From the NCBI RefSeq assembly GCF_019355555.1, contig NZ_CP072142.1:1240001-1304000 (forward strand): a stretch of 64,000 nucleotides of DNA, given 5' to 3'. A program made the position numbers and the translations under genes. The notes below the pieces were generated by a model. The model worked only from the letters and a program-made list of their open reading frames with translations. It was not told where the DNA came from and did not search any database. Each line of letters opens with the position of its first letter. The stretch's first letter is position 1. Shown piece by piece: positions 51,822 through 60,892 of the stretch. Source of the stretch: Rhizobium sp. L51/94. Its GTDB lineage: Bacteria; Pseudomonadota; Alphaproteobacteria; Rhizobiales; Rhizobiaceae.

Positions 51822-52616
51822 TCACAGGAATCGCGACAGGAAGGCCTGCGTGCGCGGGTGTTGCGGGTTGCTGATCACATTTTCAGGCGTGCCCTGTTCG
51901 ACGATATGGCCGCCATCCATGAAGACAACCCGATCGGCAGCCTCGCGGGCGAAGCCGATCTCGTGAGTAACCACGATCATCGTCAAGCCCTGCTTTGCCA
52001 AATCTTTCATCGTCGCCAGCACCTCACCGACCAATTCGGGATCAAGCGCGGAAGTCGGCTCGTCAAAGAGCATCAGCTTTGGTTTGATCGCCAAGGCACG
52101 GGCAATCGCTACGCGCTGCTGCTGGCCACCGGACAGCTGGCGGGGATAGGCATTGGCCTTCTCCGACAAGCCCACACGTTCCAGCAGGCGCTTGGCGTTC
52201 TCGATTGCAGCCTTGCGGTTTTCGCCGTGAACGCCAACCGGCGCCTCGATGATGTTTTGCAGCACCGTCATGTGCGGGTAGAGGTTGAACTGCTGGAACA
52301 CCATGCCGATCTTGCGGCGCTGGCGAGCAATCCCATTTTGGGAAAGCTTTTGGAGCCGATCGTTACGGACCGTGTAGCCGATCTGCTCACCATCCACCTC
52401 AATGTATCCCTGCTGGATGGCTTCGAGATGGTTGATGCAGCGCAGGAAGGTGGATTTCCCCGAGCCTGACGGACCGAGAACGACCACCACTTCGCCCGGC
52501 ATGATATCGACGTCGATACCCTTCAGCACTTCGAGTTCGTTGAAAGATTTGTGGACGTTACGGGCCTGCACCAGCGGTCTTGCGGTATCGCCAGCTGCAG
52601 TGGATACTGCGGTCAA
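51822..52616 (-). CDS. Polar amino acid ABC transporter ATPase
   Basis: A 264-residue cytoplasmic ATPase (GlnQ/HisP type): Walker A LGPSGSGKSTFLRC (about 51-64), Q loop VFQQFNLYPHMTVLQN, signature QLSGGQQQRVAIARALAIKP, Walker B LMLFDEPTSALDPELVGEVL and switch His in IVVTHEIGFAREAADRVVFM. Overlaps the permease stop by 4 bases. It might also power the ATPase-less importer at 14.7-17 kb (inference). Confidence 0.95.
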   Translation of the reverse strand: MTAVSTAAGDTARPLVQARNVHKSFNELEVLKGIDVDIMPGEVVVVLGPSGSGKSTFLRCINHLEAIQQGYIEVDGEQIGYTVRNDRLQKLSQNGIARQRRKIGMVFQQFNLYPHMTVLQNIIEAPVGVHGENRKAAIENAKRLLERVGLSEKANAYPRQLSGGQQQRVAIARALAIKPKLMLFDEPTSALDPELVGEVLATMKDLAKQGLTMIVVTHEIGFAREAADRVVFMDGGHIVEQGTPENVISNPQHPRTQAFLSRFL

Positions 52617-53542
52617 TGGCTCGCCTCCTCTTTGGGAACTGCGACAGTCTTTGTCGTGCCGCCGGGCCGACGGTCGCTGCGACCGTAGTAAGCTTCGATA
52701 TAGCTCTGGCCGATATTTAGCACCGATGTAATCAGGAGGTACCAGAGAACGGCGACCATCAGCATGGGTACGATCTCAAAAGTCCGGTTGTAGATCGACT
52801 GTACCGAGTAGAGCAGGTCAGCCATGGCAATGACGCTGACCAGCGACGTGGCCTTGATCATGCTGATCAGCTGGTTGCCGGTCGGCGGTACGATCGAGCG
52901 CATGGCCTGCGGGATGACGATCCGCCGCAGGACGCGCGCCTTGGTCATTCCGAAAGCCTCGGCCGTTTCCGCTTGGCCGCGATCAACCGACAGGAGACCT
53001 CCGCGGATGATTTCCGCCATATAGGCTGCTTCGTTGAGCGCGAGGCCGACGATTGCCGCGGTTATCGGGGTGATGACCGAGTTGGTGTCCCAACTGATCA
53101 GCGACGGGCCGAAGGGGATTGCAATCGAAAGCTGTGGGAATAGCGTCGACATGTTGTACCAGAAGATCAACTGCACCAGCAGCGGCGTGCCGCGGAAGAA
53201 CCAGATGAACAGCGAGGCAAAACCGCTTGCCAGCCGGTCATCGGACATTCGCATGATGGCGATCAGCAGGCCGAGCACAACGCCGATGACCATGGCGATC
53301 ACAGTCAGCCCAAGGCTGACATAAAGGCCGCTGATGACGGTTGGATCGAAGAAATACTGGGCGACCACGGGCCACCCAAAATTCTTATTGTTGGCGACGA
53401 TCCAGGTGAAATCCGCAACAATGATCGCGATGACCGCCCAAAGGGCAAGGCGCCCTTTCCTTAACGGTGTGTAGGCCGTTGCGACATCGCGGAAGTCTGC
53501 ACCGCCCGAAGGCGGTGCATGGGGTTCGATATTCGTGCTCAT
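52613..53542 (-). CDS. Polar amino acid ABC transporter permease
   Basis: A 309-residue inner-membrane permease. VISGLYVSLGLTVIAMVIGV opens the domain, RGTPLLVQLIFWYNMSTLFP is the family signature, and the EAA loop is GGLLSVDRGQAETAEAFGMT. An N-terminal cytoplasmic and helix extension of about 60 residues (PLRKGRLALWAVIAIIVADF) is longer than in the simple HisM type and resembles GltJ/CjaA-linked single permeases that work as homodimers. ATG 53542 overlaps the binding-protein stop (ATGA). Confidence 0.92.
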   Translation of the reverse strand: MSTNIEPHAPPSGGADFRDVATAYTPLRKGRLALWAVIAIIVADFTWIVANNKNFGWPVVAQYFFDPTVISGLYVSLGLTVIAMVIGVVLGLLIAIMRMSDDRLASGFASLFIWFFRGTPLLVQLIFWYNMSTLFPQLSIAIPFGPSLISWDTNSVITPITAAIVGLALNEAAYMAEIIRGGLLSVDRGQAETAEAFGMTKARVLRRIVIPQAMRSIVPPTGNQLISMIKATSLVSVIAMADLLYSVQSIYNRTFEIVPMLMVAVLWYLLITSVLNIGQSYIEAYYGRSDRRPGGTTKTVAVPKEEASH

Positions 53543-54438
53543 TTGGGAAGCTGTCCGCCGAGATTGATGCCAGGCGCCTTGATTATATTGTTCTCGAGGC
53601 CCCACTTCCTCATGATTGCGGCATAGGTGCCGTTGTCCATCAGCACCTTTATCGCATCCACCATGATCGGACCGAGCGGCGACCCCTTCGGCACGACGGC
53701 GCCCTGGAAAATATCCTCAAAGCCGTTCTTCTGTCCAATGCCGGTCAGTTCGAGTTGGCCATTGGCCTGACTAACGAAATAGGTGAGCGGTGCCTGCGAG
53801 GAGAAGAATGCATCGGCGCGCTTGGAGCGGACGGCTAAAATCGAGCTCGGCTGGTCGGTGTAGGACTGTACCTGGACAGCGTTCTTTCCGTCGGCCTTGC
53901 ACTTGTCAGACTGGGCCTTGATCACCCGCTCGGCAGATCCGCCTGCCATGACCGATATACGCTGCCCGCAGGCTGTATCCAGTGAGGTGATACCCTTTGG
54001 GTTACCCTTCTGAGCGGCGAACACAACGAATTCCTGCACCCAATCGACAAAGTCATTGGACGTTTCACGATCCTTGTAGTCGCCGACCGGCCCGAAGGCG
54101 AACTGGTAGCGGCCGGAATTCACGCCGGCTAGCAATGCCGGAAGACCACCAACGGTTTCGTGCTCGATCTTGACGCCGAGCACTTTGCCGAGTGCTTCAG
54201 TCAGATCGGCGCTGGCACCGGTCATCACGGTGCCGGTTACTATCTCGTAGGGAGGGAACGAACCGTTGTTGACCGAGATCATCTTTCCTGACGTCCTGAT
54301 GGCATCAGGAAGTTTGGCATGCAGGTCCGCGTTGACCGATAGCTTAGGCAAAGCCGCGTCCTCAGCCATCGCGGCGCCCGAAATGATCATGCCTACCAAG
54401 GCGAGGTAGGAGGTCATTGTTTTCAGCGACATGGTCAT
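53539..54438 (-). CDS. Polar amino acid ABC substrate-binding protein
   Basis: A 299-residue periplasmic binding protein. Signal peptide 1-25 (MTMSLKTMTSYLALVGMIIS ending AMA). Type II bilobal domain: KMISVNNGSFPPYEIVTGTV, ADLTEALGKVLGVKIEHETV, LLAGVNSGRYQFAFGPVGDY and a second lobe with GQRISVMAGGSAERVIKAQS. It delivers ligand to the permease in the same operon. The position between two binding-protein genes suggests two related substrates. Confidence 0.9.
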   Translation of the reverse strand: MTMSLKTMTSYLALVGMIISGAAMAEDAALPKLSVNADLHAKLPDAIRTSGKMISVNNGSFPPYEIVTGTVMTGASADLTEALGKVLGVKIEHETVGGLPALLAGVNSGRYQFAFGPVGDYKDRETSNDFVDWVQEFVVFAAQKGNPKGITSLDTACGQRISVMAGGSAERVIKAQSDKCKADGKNAVQVQSYTDQPSSILAVRSKRADAFFSSQAPLTYFVSQANGQLELTGIGQKNGFEDIFQGAVVPKGSPLGPIMVDAIKVLMDNGTYAAIMRKWGLENNIIKAPGINLGGQLPK

Positions 54439-54471
54439 TCCCCTTTTTGATGGCTGTCCTGGTGGTCGAAG

Positions 54472-55452
54472 TTACGCTGCGAGGGCGGTTCGGCTGCCAT
54501 CGGTGTCGAATTTGAAGAGTTCCAGCAGCGAAAGCTGTCTCGGCAGGATGCCCTGCGCGTGGAGTTCGCCGGCGAAGTCGACAATCATCTTGTGGTTTGC
54601 GGCAAGGCCGCTTGCGCTCCAACCTTCTGGCAGTTCAAGCGAGGACTTAAGCAGTTCGTCGAACATCCAGGGCGAGGTATCGGCATATTTGCGGCGCTTG
54701 CTCAACCAAACGCGCTGGGATTCGTCGATGACCTCACTCAGTTCGGAGATGATCCAAGGATTTTCTTCCACGATCTCTGCCTTGATGCCGATGAGGTGCA
54801 TTCCGGGCACATATCCCACCTCTTTGAAATATCGACGCTCGGCGCTTCGGAAATCGGAAAGAAGCTGGCGAAAGGGGGAGTCTTTGGCAAAAAAGCCATC
54901 CGGCATGAAAGGTGTGAAGATGGCGTCGAGCGTGCCCTCCATCAAGAGATCAATCATGGGTCGCTCGCCAGGAGTTGCCTCGATGCGACCTTCCCGTCCG
55001 AAGCCATCAAGACGATCTGTGATCGGGTGCGCCTCGGTGAGTCGCCCCGCGAACCACATCGCGTCTTCGACATCGACACCTTCGCGGCGAAGAGCGGCAC
55101 GCGTCCATGTGTTGCCCGAGTCACGCCAGCCAGTCACTCCGATTCGCTTGCCGGCGAGTTGCGAAAACTCAGTAATTGGGCTGTTTTTTAGGGTGATAAC
55201 GCAACGATGGCGGAAACCGCGCATGATGAAATTCGGAATGCCCACCACGCTCTTGTCTCCGTCGAGGCAAAACTGCGCATAGCGGCTGAACGACATTTCA
55301 GCCGCGTCGCATGTATCGCTTTTGCCGACATGGGGGACGAGCGTGCCGACGCGCTCGACCTTGATATCAAGCTTCGACGACGAAACATCTCCAAGGATAA
55401 GGGGCGTCATATAGTCCCAGTCACGCAGGGCAAGTCGAAGAGTAATCGTCAT
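54472..55452 (-). CDS. Substrate-binding-like protein (4,5-dihydroxyphthalate decarboxylase group)
   Basis: A 326-residue cytoplasmic-looking protein (no signal peptide) with a type II periplasmic-binding-protein fold: LRLALRDWDYMTPLILGDVS, DAAEMSFSRYAQFCLDGDKS and ELAG-type turn GKRIGVTGWRDSGNTWTRA, MEGTLDAIFTPFMPDGFFAK. The group contains 4,5-dihydroxyphthalate decarboxylases and relatives annotated as nitrate or taurine binding. Lack of a signal peptide supports an enzyme rather than a transporter subunit. It is the first gene of the cluster, divergent from the MocR regulator, 33 bases before the binding protein. Substrate unknown. Confidence 0.75.
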   Translation of the reverse strand: MTITLRLALRDWDYMTPLILGDVSSSKLDIKVERVGTLVPHVGKSDTCDAAEMSFSRYAQFCLDGDKSVVGIPNFIMRGFRHRCVITLKNSPITEFSQLAGKRIGVTGWRDSGNTWTRAALRREGVDVEDAMWFAGRLTEAHPITDRLDGFGREGRIEATPGERPMIDLLMEGTLDAIFTPFMPDGFFAKDSPFRQLLSDFRSAERRYFKEVGYVPGMHLIGIKAEIVEENPWIISELSEVIDESQRVWLSKRRKYADTSPWMFDELLKSSLELPEGWSASGLAANHKMIVDFAGELHAQGILPRQLSLLELFKFDTDGSRTALAA

Positions 55453-55491
55453 CGGTATCCACTCAGAAATATTTTTGTAGGCCGATGATTA

Positions 55492-55537
55492 AATGTTCAA
55501 ATCAAGCTGATCAAATGGTATTACGTTATTGAACATT
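55492..55537. promoter_or_regulatory. Likely MocR operator: 9-base inverted repeat
   Basis: AATGTTCAA (55492-55500) and TTGAACATT (55529-55537) are perfect inverted repeats, 37 bases centre to centre. Between them ATCAA-GCTG-ATCAA is a direct repeat. It lies in the divergent region of the MocR gene and the catabolic operon, as expected for MocR autoregulation and control. Confidence 0.6.
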
Positions 55538-55552
55538 AAATATGATGGAAAA

Positions 55553-56881
55553 ATGAGCGAAATTCGGGATGCAATTTGGCTTGCTGAAAAAATAACCGAT
55601 CGGACGATCCGGGGTATTGCGATCGAGACCAGCGCGCTCATCCGCGGCGGCGCGTTGCCCGTCGGCACCAAGCTGCCTGCCATCCGCGATCTCGCTTTTG
55701 CGCTCGGTATCAGCCCCGCGACGATCTCTGAAGCCTGGAGCGAGTTGCGACGCCAGAAAATTATCAGCGGCCGTGGACGCAACGGCACATGGGTGCGCGG
55801 CGATCGTTTCATCGCAAAGCCTGAACGGCTTGCAAGCTCCGGCAACTACGGCATGGACGTGCTGAACCTGACGGCTGCGGTACCGGACATAGCCTTGCTT
55901 CCAAAGCTCACCGAAGCGATGGTCTATGGGGCATCCGCAGAGAATCTGAACAGTTATGAACGCAGCCGTATCTTGCCGGAACTGGAAGCCGCCGTCCGGG
56001 AGACCTGGCCCTACCAGCCCGAGGCTTTTCTCGCAACCAACGGCGGCTACAACGCCGTTTATACGATGATGAACGCTTTGGTCATGCCAGGCGACGCCGT
56101 AGCGATCGAGAATCCAACCGCCATGCGACTTTTAGACATTCTGGAAGATCGTGGTGCCCGCATTGTTCCCGTCGAATGCGATCGCCACGGCCCCCTGCCC
56201 GCCTCCCTTGAGGCAGCTACGAAGTACCGCCCCGTAGCCTTCGTCTTTCAGCCGCGCGTGCACTCGGTCACCGGCCAAAGCGTCAGCGCCGAGCGAATGA
56301 GCAGCCTAGCCGAAATCCTTCGACACACCGATACGCTGATCGTCGAAGACGATGGTGTTGCCGACATTGCCGACCAGCCTCGGCAGTCGCTTGGGCATCT
56401 CTTTCCCGAGCGGGTCATCCACATCCTCTCTTTTTCAAAGACGCACGGACCGGACTTGCGTCTTGCCGTACTTTCGAGTTCACAGGCGATCGTCGAACAG
56501 ATCCAATCCTACCGCAGTTTTAGCGCCGGCTGGACGAGTCGCATTCTGCAGGCCGCCGGCGCTTGGCTGATTCGCGATCCGGCAACACAAGAAACTCTCC
56601 AGCGCGCCAAGGCGATTTATGCACAGCGGCGCCGTGACCTCGTCCAGGCGCTGCAGGATCGGAACATAGATGCAGCACACGGCGGCGGCCTCTGCGCGTG
56701 GGTACCTGTTTCATCTGAAGCTTTCGCGATGGTCACTCTTGCAGCACGCGGGATCGCCGTCTATCCCGGAGCCAAGTTTTCGCTGTTGCCGGGCAACTAC
56801 CTGCGGGTTGCGACCGCGACGCTCTCCGATCGCTGCATCGAGGTCGCAGATGCGATCGCCCTCGGAGTGTCTCATGATTAA
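55553..56881 (+). CDS. MocR-family (GntR plus aminotransferase) regulator
   Basis: A 442-residue PLP-dependent regulator. N-terminal GntR winged helix at about 5-75 (SALIRGGALPVGTKLPAIRD, LALGISPATISEAW-like), then a fold-type I aminotransferase domain: ATNGGYNAVYTMMNALVMPG, TLIVEDDGVADIA with PLP-binding Asp, and the Schiff-base Lys in HILSFSKTHGPDLRLA. Such regulators sense amino compounds through PLP. ATG 55553 is chosen; an upstream TTG at 55529 lies inside the inverted repeat. It controls the divergent amidohydrolase/ABC operon (inference). Confidence 0.9.
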   Translation: MSEIRDAIWLAEKITDRTIRGIAIETSALIRGGALPVGTKLPAIRDLAFALGISPATISEAWSELRRQKIISGRGRNGTWVRGDRFIAKPERLASSGNYGMDVLNLTAAVPDIALLPKLTEAMVYGASAENLNSYERSRILPELEAAVRETWPYQPEAFLATNGGYNAVYTMMNALVMPGDAVAIENPTAMRLLDILEDRGARIVPVECDRHGPLPASLEAATKYRPVAFVFQPRVHSVTGQSVSAERMSSLAEILRHTDTLIVEDDGVADIADQPRQSLGHLFPERVIHILSFSKTHGPDLRLAVLSSSQAIVEQIQSYRSFSAGWTSRILQAAGAWLIRDPATQETLQRAKAIYAQRRRDLVQALQDRNIDAAHGGGLCAWVPVSSEAFAMVTLAARGIAVYPGAKFSLLPGNYLRVATATLSDRCIEVADAIALGVSHD

Positions 56882-57101
56882 GCCTGAACTGAGCTCCAAG
56901 CTATGGCGCCTCGTCGATTTCTGGTCACCCCGATGACATCTGTCATCCATTGGACGAAGCGCGTCGAAACCACGCCTCATGACGCGGCATCTGCGGTCTT
57001 TTTATCGATGTCACAGACTTCTACCAACCTTTAATAATGCCGAATCTTGGGATTTCCAAAATCCGGCGAGTCTGTATCGATGGCGCAAACGGGGGTTTGC
57101 G

Positions 57102-57620
57102 ATGGGTTCGGCGATTTCGTTGCGGTCAGACGATGACGGGGATGGGTTGCGGCGTCTGGCTCGGCAGAGGCGAGATACCGATCGTGCTCGGCGGCTCTCG
57201 CACAAATGCTGCTCGGATCGGCAGTGTGACAGTTCAGATCGTGCGCAACTGGCTGGTACGCTCAACGCACGCGGTCCCGACGGGCTGATTAACGAAACGG
57301 CTCCGGGCAAGCCGTCACTGCTGAATGAAGACCAGCGCACACCTTGCACAAAGCATTGAGCGCGGCCCCACGCCATATCTGGATGGGGTTGTGCGGTGGC
57401 GTCTTGGTGATCTGGCTCAGTGGATTTGGGACGGGTTTCGGGTCTCTATGCGTTAGGAGACCCTGGGTCGCCAACTGCGTTTGAGGGGCTGCCACGAGCT
57501 CTCGGCTCGCCTAAGGCATCATGCGCAGCATGCTGAGCGGCTGAGGCATTTACAAAACGTTCCCCGCCGCGGTGGCGGAAAATGCCGCCTCTCCTGCCGA
57601 GGTCAAAGTGAAATTAGGGT
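57102..57620 (+). mobile_element. IS630-family transposase remnant
   Basis: ATG 57102 reads MGSAISLRSDDDGDGLRRLA, then the frame changes and AARIGSVTVQIVRNWLVRS (helix-turn-helix) is read at 57205-57265. It changes again to ARGPDGLINETAPGKPSLLN, and further pieces (VVRWRLGDLAQWIWDGFRVS, then a stop, ETLGRQLRLRG) continue to about 57620. The C-terminal DDE domain is not present. At least three lesions plus truncation make it inactive. Confidence 0.8.
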
Positions 57621-57671
57621 AGAGGCAGGATACGTGTAAGACCGGTCAAGAAGAACTTTGGGCTGCTGGTT

Positions 57672-58158
57672 TCATCGCCTGAGATCCTCGACTCTCAATT
57701 CTGCCCACATCCATGAGAAATCATAGGTGTCCATGGGGTCGTCTGCGCCGATGCTGGCGGATCGAGTTTCCGGATATTTGAGCCACTCGGCGACCTTTTC
57801 GCGCTCGACCTTGGTACCGGCGGCGGCACGCGGGGACTTGTTGCCGAGCATGCAAACGGGCTCGTCGAGGATGGCATGGTACTGCTTGTCGAGCGTGTCA
57901 TGCACGAGTGGCGGCGACATCCAATGGGATGTCGTCAGCTGTCGTTTGCCGACCCGCGTAGGCTTGTTCAGCCTGTTCCATTTTCTGAATGCTGGTGAGC
58001 GGCGTGCGCACCATTTTGCCGAGAACGTTCTGCAGGAGCTCGATGCCTCTCCGCGCCCTTTGGGCGGAATTGACCATGAGAACCAGGAACCGCCCCTTGA
58101 TTTCCAGACTGCCGAGGACCGGCGTACCGTCCTCCATGGTCATCGGTGAAGGCCGCAA
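57672..58158 (-). pseudogene. C-terminal fragment of an unknown plasmid protein
   Basis: Two frames join across a shift near 57900-57920: MEDGTPVLGSLEIKGRFLVL, VNSAQRARRGIELLQNVLGK, then PPLVHDTLDKQYHAILDEPV, LGNKSPRAAAGTKVEREKVA and a Trp-rich end. This looks like the C-terminal part of a longer conserved protein (the LGNKSPREA-type box resembles the MbcA/ParS/Xre antitoxin end). Its 5' side runs directly into the resolvase remnant, so a transposon-linked deletion truncated it. Confidence 0.5.
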
Positions 58159-58640
58159 GCGTTTCGATTTCTCTGACCAACCGCGCAGGAGTTTCGGCCG
58201 GCCAAGATGTTTTTGCGCGGGCGGCGGCTTTCATTCCGGCTGACCCACTCGCTGAACAGGGATGGCTCCCAGTTCGGCCATGGCGCCAATGATGGTGGAC
58301 ATGGCCCGGCCAATCGGGCTGGCGGTATCGATCTGATCCTGGACGCTGATGAAAGCGGATGCAGCGATGGTCGAACTCTTCGAGAGCGGTAGGGAGATGG
58401 CGCGTGGAGCGTGCGAAGCGGTCAAACTTCCAGACCAGCACACAATCGAGATCGCGGTTGCGGGCGCTGGTCATCAGGGCGTTGAGCCTCGGGCGGCCTT
58501 CCTTGGTCCCGAGACGGCGATGTCGCAATAGTCTCCGACTATATCGAGACCGGCGCGCTCGGCATAAGCTCGCAGTCCGTCACATTCAGGTCCGGTTTCT
58601 GGTCGGGCGTGGAAACGCGCAGATAGAGCTCCGAATGGTT
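58141..58640 (-). mobile_element. tnpR: Tn3-type serine resolvase (tnpR) remnant
   Basis: Pieces in several minus frames: ELYLRVSTPDQKPDLNV (catalytic-Ser region), GLDIVGDYCDIAVSG-type text, GTKEGRPRLNALMTSARNRD with VLVWKFDRFARST, and FISVQDQIDTASPIGRAMST followed by IIGAMAELG. These are in the right order for a serine resolvase, with at least three frame changes. The C-terminal helix-turn-helix is lost; the remnant fuses into the fragment at 57672-58158. It is divergent from the tnpA remnant. Confidence 0.78.
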
Positions 58641-58774
58641 TTGCTGCGGTGTGGATGCCGGCTTAAGCCGTCCTTTAACGTATTCCTTTCCGGACGGCGG
58701 AACGCTATGCCCCGCAGCCTTTGATTTAGGCAGTTTCCACGACCCCTTCGGCATACGCTTTTCCGGACACCTTT

Positions 58775-59517
58775 ATGACAGCGATCGACCGCACTGCCTA
58801 CCCTCGCTCCGACGAGCGTCTCACCCGCTAGGAACTGGGACGCCGATACGGTCTGAGTGAAGTCGATCTCGTCTTTATCCGCGGCAAAGCGCGGGATGCT
58901 TCCGGCCGCCTGACGCTGGCGGGTTTGCTGAAGCACGCCAGGATCTCCAGACCGCCCGCTATGCCGTTGGCATCGCCAGCGCCGACACCCTACGCTGGCT
59001 CAATGCCCAGCATATCGATGTAGTCAAGCTCGAGGCTCCAATGACCTACCTGATCAATGTCTATGACCGTGTCGAGCTGCCGAAACTGTGGGACGCCGGT
59101 CAGGCGGTGATCGCAGATAGCGCTCACATTTCGTTGCGCGAAAACAATCTGCTGGACTGGCAGCACATACGCTATGGCGCCCACGGTGGCATTGCCTACC
59201 ACCATATCTCCGACAATTACATTGCGCTGTTCATGACCTTCATTCCACACGGCGTCTGGGAGGCCATCCATCTCCTCGATGGCCTCCTGAAAAACCGCTG
59301 CACCGTCCAGCCGGACACCCTGCATCCCGACACGCAGGGTCAGAGCGAACCCGTCTTCTGGCTGGCGCGCATACTCGTGACCAAGCTGATGCCGCGCATG
59401 CGCAACTGGGTAGACGTGACCTTCTATCGTCCCGATAAATCGGTCTCCTACCAGTACATCGATGCGCTCTTCTGCCGCGAGATCGACTGGCAGCTGATTT
59501 CTTTGCTATCCCTGCCT
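58775..59517 (+). mobile_element. tnpA: Tn3-family transposase (tnpA) remnant
   Basis: ATG 58775 opens TAIDRTAYPRSDERLTR, a TAG, then ELGRRYGLSEVDLVFIRGK, the N-terminal DUF4158 start of Tn3 transposases. After a deletion the catalytic domain appears from 59041: LINVYDRVELPKLWDAGQAV, IRYGAHGGIAYHHISDNYIA and FIPHGVWEAIHLLDGLLKN, with PRMRNWVDVTFYRPDKS. About 700 of the usual 980 residues are missing. The end is cut at about 59500 where the SDR gene begins. No terminal inverted repeats were found. Confidence 0.82.
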
Positions 59518-60540
59518 TTACGGTTGGCCACTGCCGCCGGCTGCCCCGTACACCTGACCAGTCGCATAGCTCGCATCGGCCGCGGCGAATTGGACGTAGA
59601 TTGACGCCAATTCGGCAGGCTGGCCGGGCCGGCCAAGCGGGGTGTTGCCGCCGAAGGACATGAGTTTGACTTGCGTGGCACCTCCACTTACCTGCAACGG
59701 TGTCCAGATCGGTCCAGGGGCGACGCCATTGACACGGATGCCTTTCGGGCCGAGCTGTTTTGCCATCGACTTGGTGAAGGACATCATCGCAGCCTTCGTC
59801 ATCGCGTAATCGACCAGGTCTTCGGATGGGTCGTAAGCCTGTTCCGACGTTGTCTGAATAATAGCCGATCCTTCTGGCAGATGCGGAAGCGCCGCCTTTG
59901 TCAGCCAAAACATCGCATAGAGATTGGTCTTCATCGTTGCATCAAAATCTTCGCTGGAGAGATCGAGAAGCGACGGGCGCTGTTGTTGTCGACTGGCGTT
60001 GTTGACGAGGATATTGAGCCCACCAAGCTGGCGCACTGCCTCCTCGACAATCTTGCCACAACGCGCTTCGTCCCGGATGTCGCCGGGTAGCGCCACTGCT
60101 ACTCTACCCTCTCGTTTAATGAGCTCTATGACTTGACGGGCATCAGGCTCCTCATCGGGCAGATAGCTGATTGCAACGTCTGCACCTTCACGCGCGAACG
60201 CTATGGCTGCCGCGCGCCCCATGCCGGAATCTCCCCCGGTGATCAGGGCCTTGCGGCCGGCAAGACGTCCCGATCCCTTGTAGCTAGTCTCGCCATGATC
60301 TGGCTTGGGATCCATCTTGCTAGCGAGGCCAGGCCAAGGCTGCGTCTGTGATTTGAACGGTGGCTTTGGATAGAGCTCTGTCGGGTTGCTGATTTTCACC
60401 TCAGTCGGATTTGCGGTAGATGGTTGCGCCGCGTTTGTTTGGCGTGATGCCAAAGCCACAGTGGCTACGACTGCAGTAGCACCGCCTACGACGGCCCGGC
60501 GGGATAATTTTGGTGGCGACGTCTCGGCACGCTTGGTCAT
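59518..60540 (-). CDS. Tat-exported SDR oxidoreductase (general-stress type)
   Basis: A 340-residue short-chain dehydrogenase of the YghA/general stress protein 39 group. An N-terminal twin-arginine signal (KLSRRAVVGGATAVVATVAL) precedes a 45-residue linker. The Rossmann fold has ITGGDSGMGRAAAIAFAREG (TGxxxGxG), NNAS near 178, catalytic Ser in TTSEQAYDPS and YAMTK with Tyr/Lys, then GPIWTPLQ. ATG 60540 has AAGGAATATG upstream. An EcfG-like promoter lies 29-53 bases upstream, in line with the stress role of this group. The 3' end abuts the tnpA remnant. Confidence 0.88.
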   Translation of the reverse strand: MTKRAETSPPKLSRRAVVGGATAVVATVALASRQTNAAQPSTANPTEVKISNPTELYPKPPFKSQTQPWPGLASKMDPKPDHGETSYKGSGRLAGRKALITGGDSGMGRAAAIAFAREGADVAISYLPDEEPDARQVIELIKREGRVAVALPGDIRDEARCGKIVEEAVRQLGGLNILVNNASRQQQRPSLLDLSSEDFDATMKTNLYAMFWLTKAALPHLPEGSAIIQTTSEQAYDPSEDLVDYAMTKAAMMSFTKSMAKQLGPKGIRVNGVAPGPIWTPLQVSGGATQVKLMSFGGNTPLGRPGQPAELASIYVQFAAADASYATGQVYGAAGGSGQP

Positions 60541-60568
60541 TGCATATTCCTTTTTTGAGTCACGGGAC

Positions 60569-60593
60569 AACCAGTTATGAGCCGTTCCGTTCC
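60569..60593 (-). promoter_or_regulatory. EcfG-like promoter of the SDR gene
   Basis: Minus-strand GGAAC (60593-60589), 16 bases, GGTT (60572-60569). One mismatch in the CGTT box. Expected leader of about 22 nucleotides to the ATG. Confidence 0.5.
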
Positions 60594-60892
60594 AGGGCTC
60601 CGTCATCAGGCATTTAATCGGGACATAGTTGGGAAATAGCAGGGATACCAAAACCCCGAGTGGTCATTTACGGGTGCGGGCGCTCGATCTTAAAGGGTGG
60701 GCAGCTCTGCAGCTTGGCTTAAGTTGGTGCTGTATTCGATCACCGCCGGCGACATCCAAGCCAAGAAGCGGCCGTCTTCATGCCGGCGCGGTAGCGGGTT
60801 CGGCGCAAAGCTTTGGCCGTCCGGACCGAGGCCAGAAGGTCTGACGACGCTAGCTCTTGAGCACGAGTGCAATAAACATAAGGTCGGGATCT
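60594..60892. other. Gene-free stretch
   Basis: About 300 bases. A 68-residue minus-strand frame (60690-60896) has no family features. No clear terminator between the SDR gene and the LysR gene. Confidence 0.4.
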
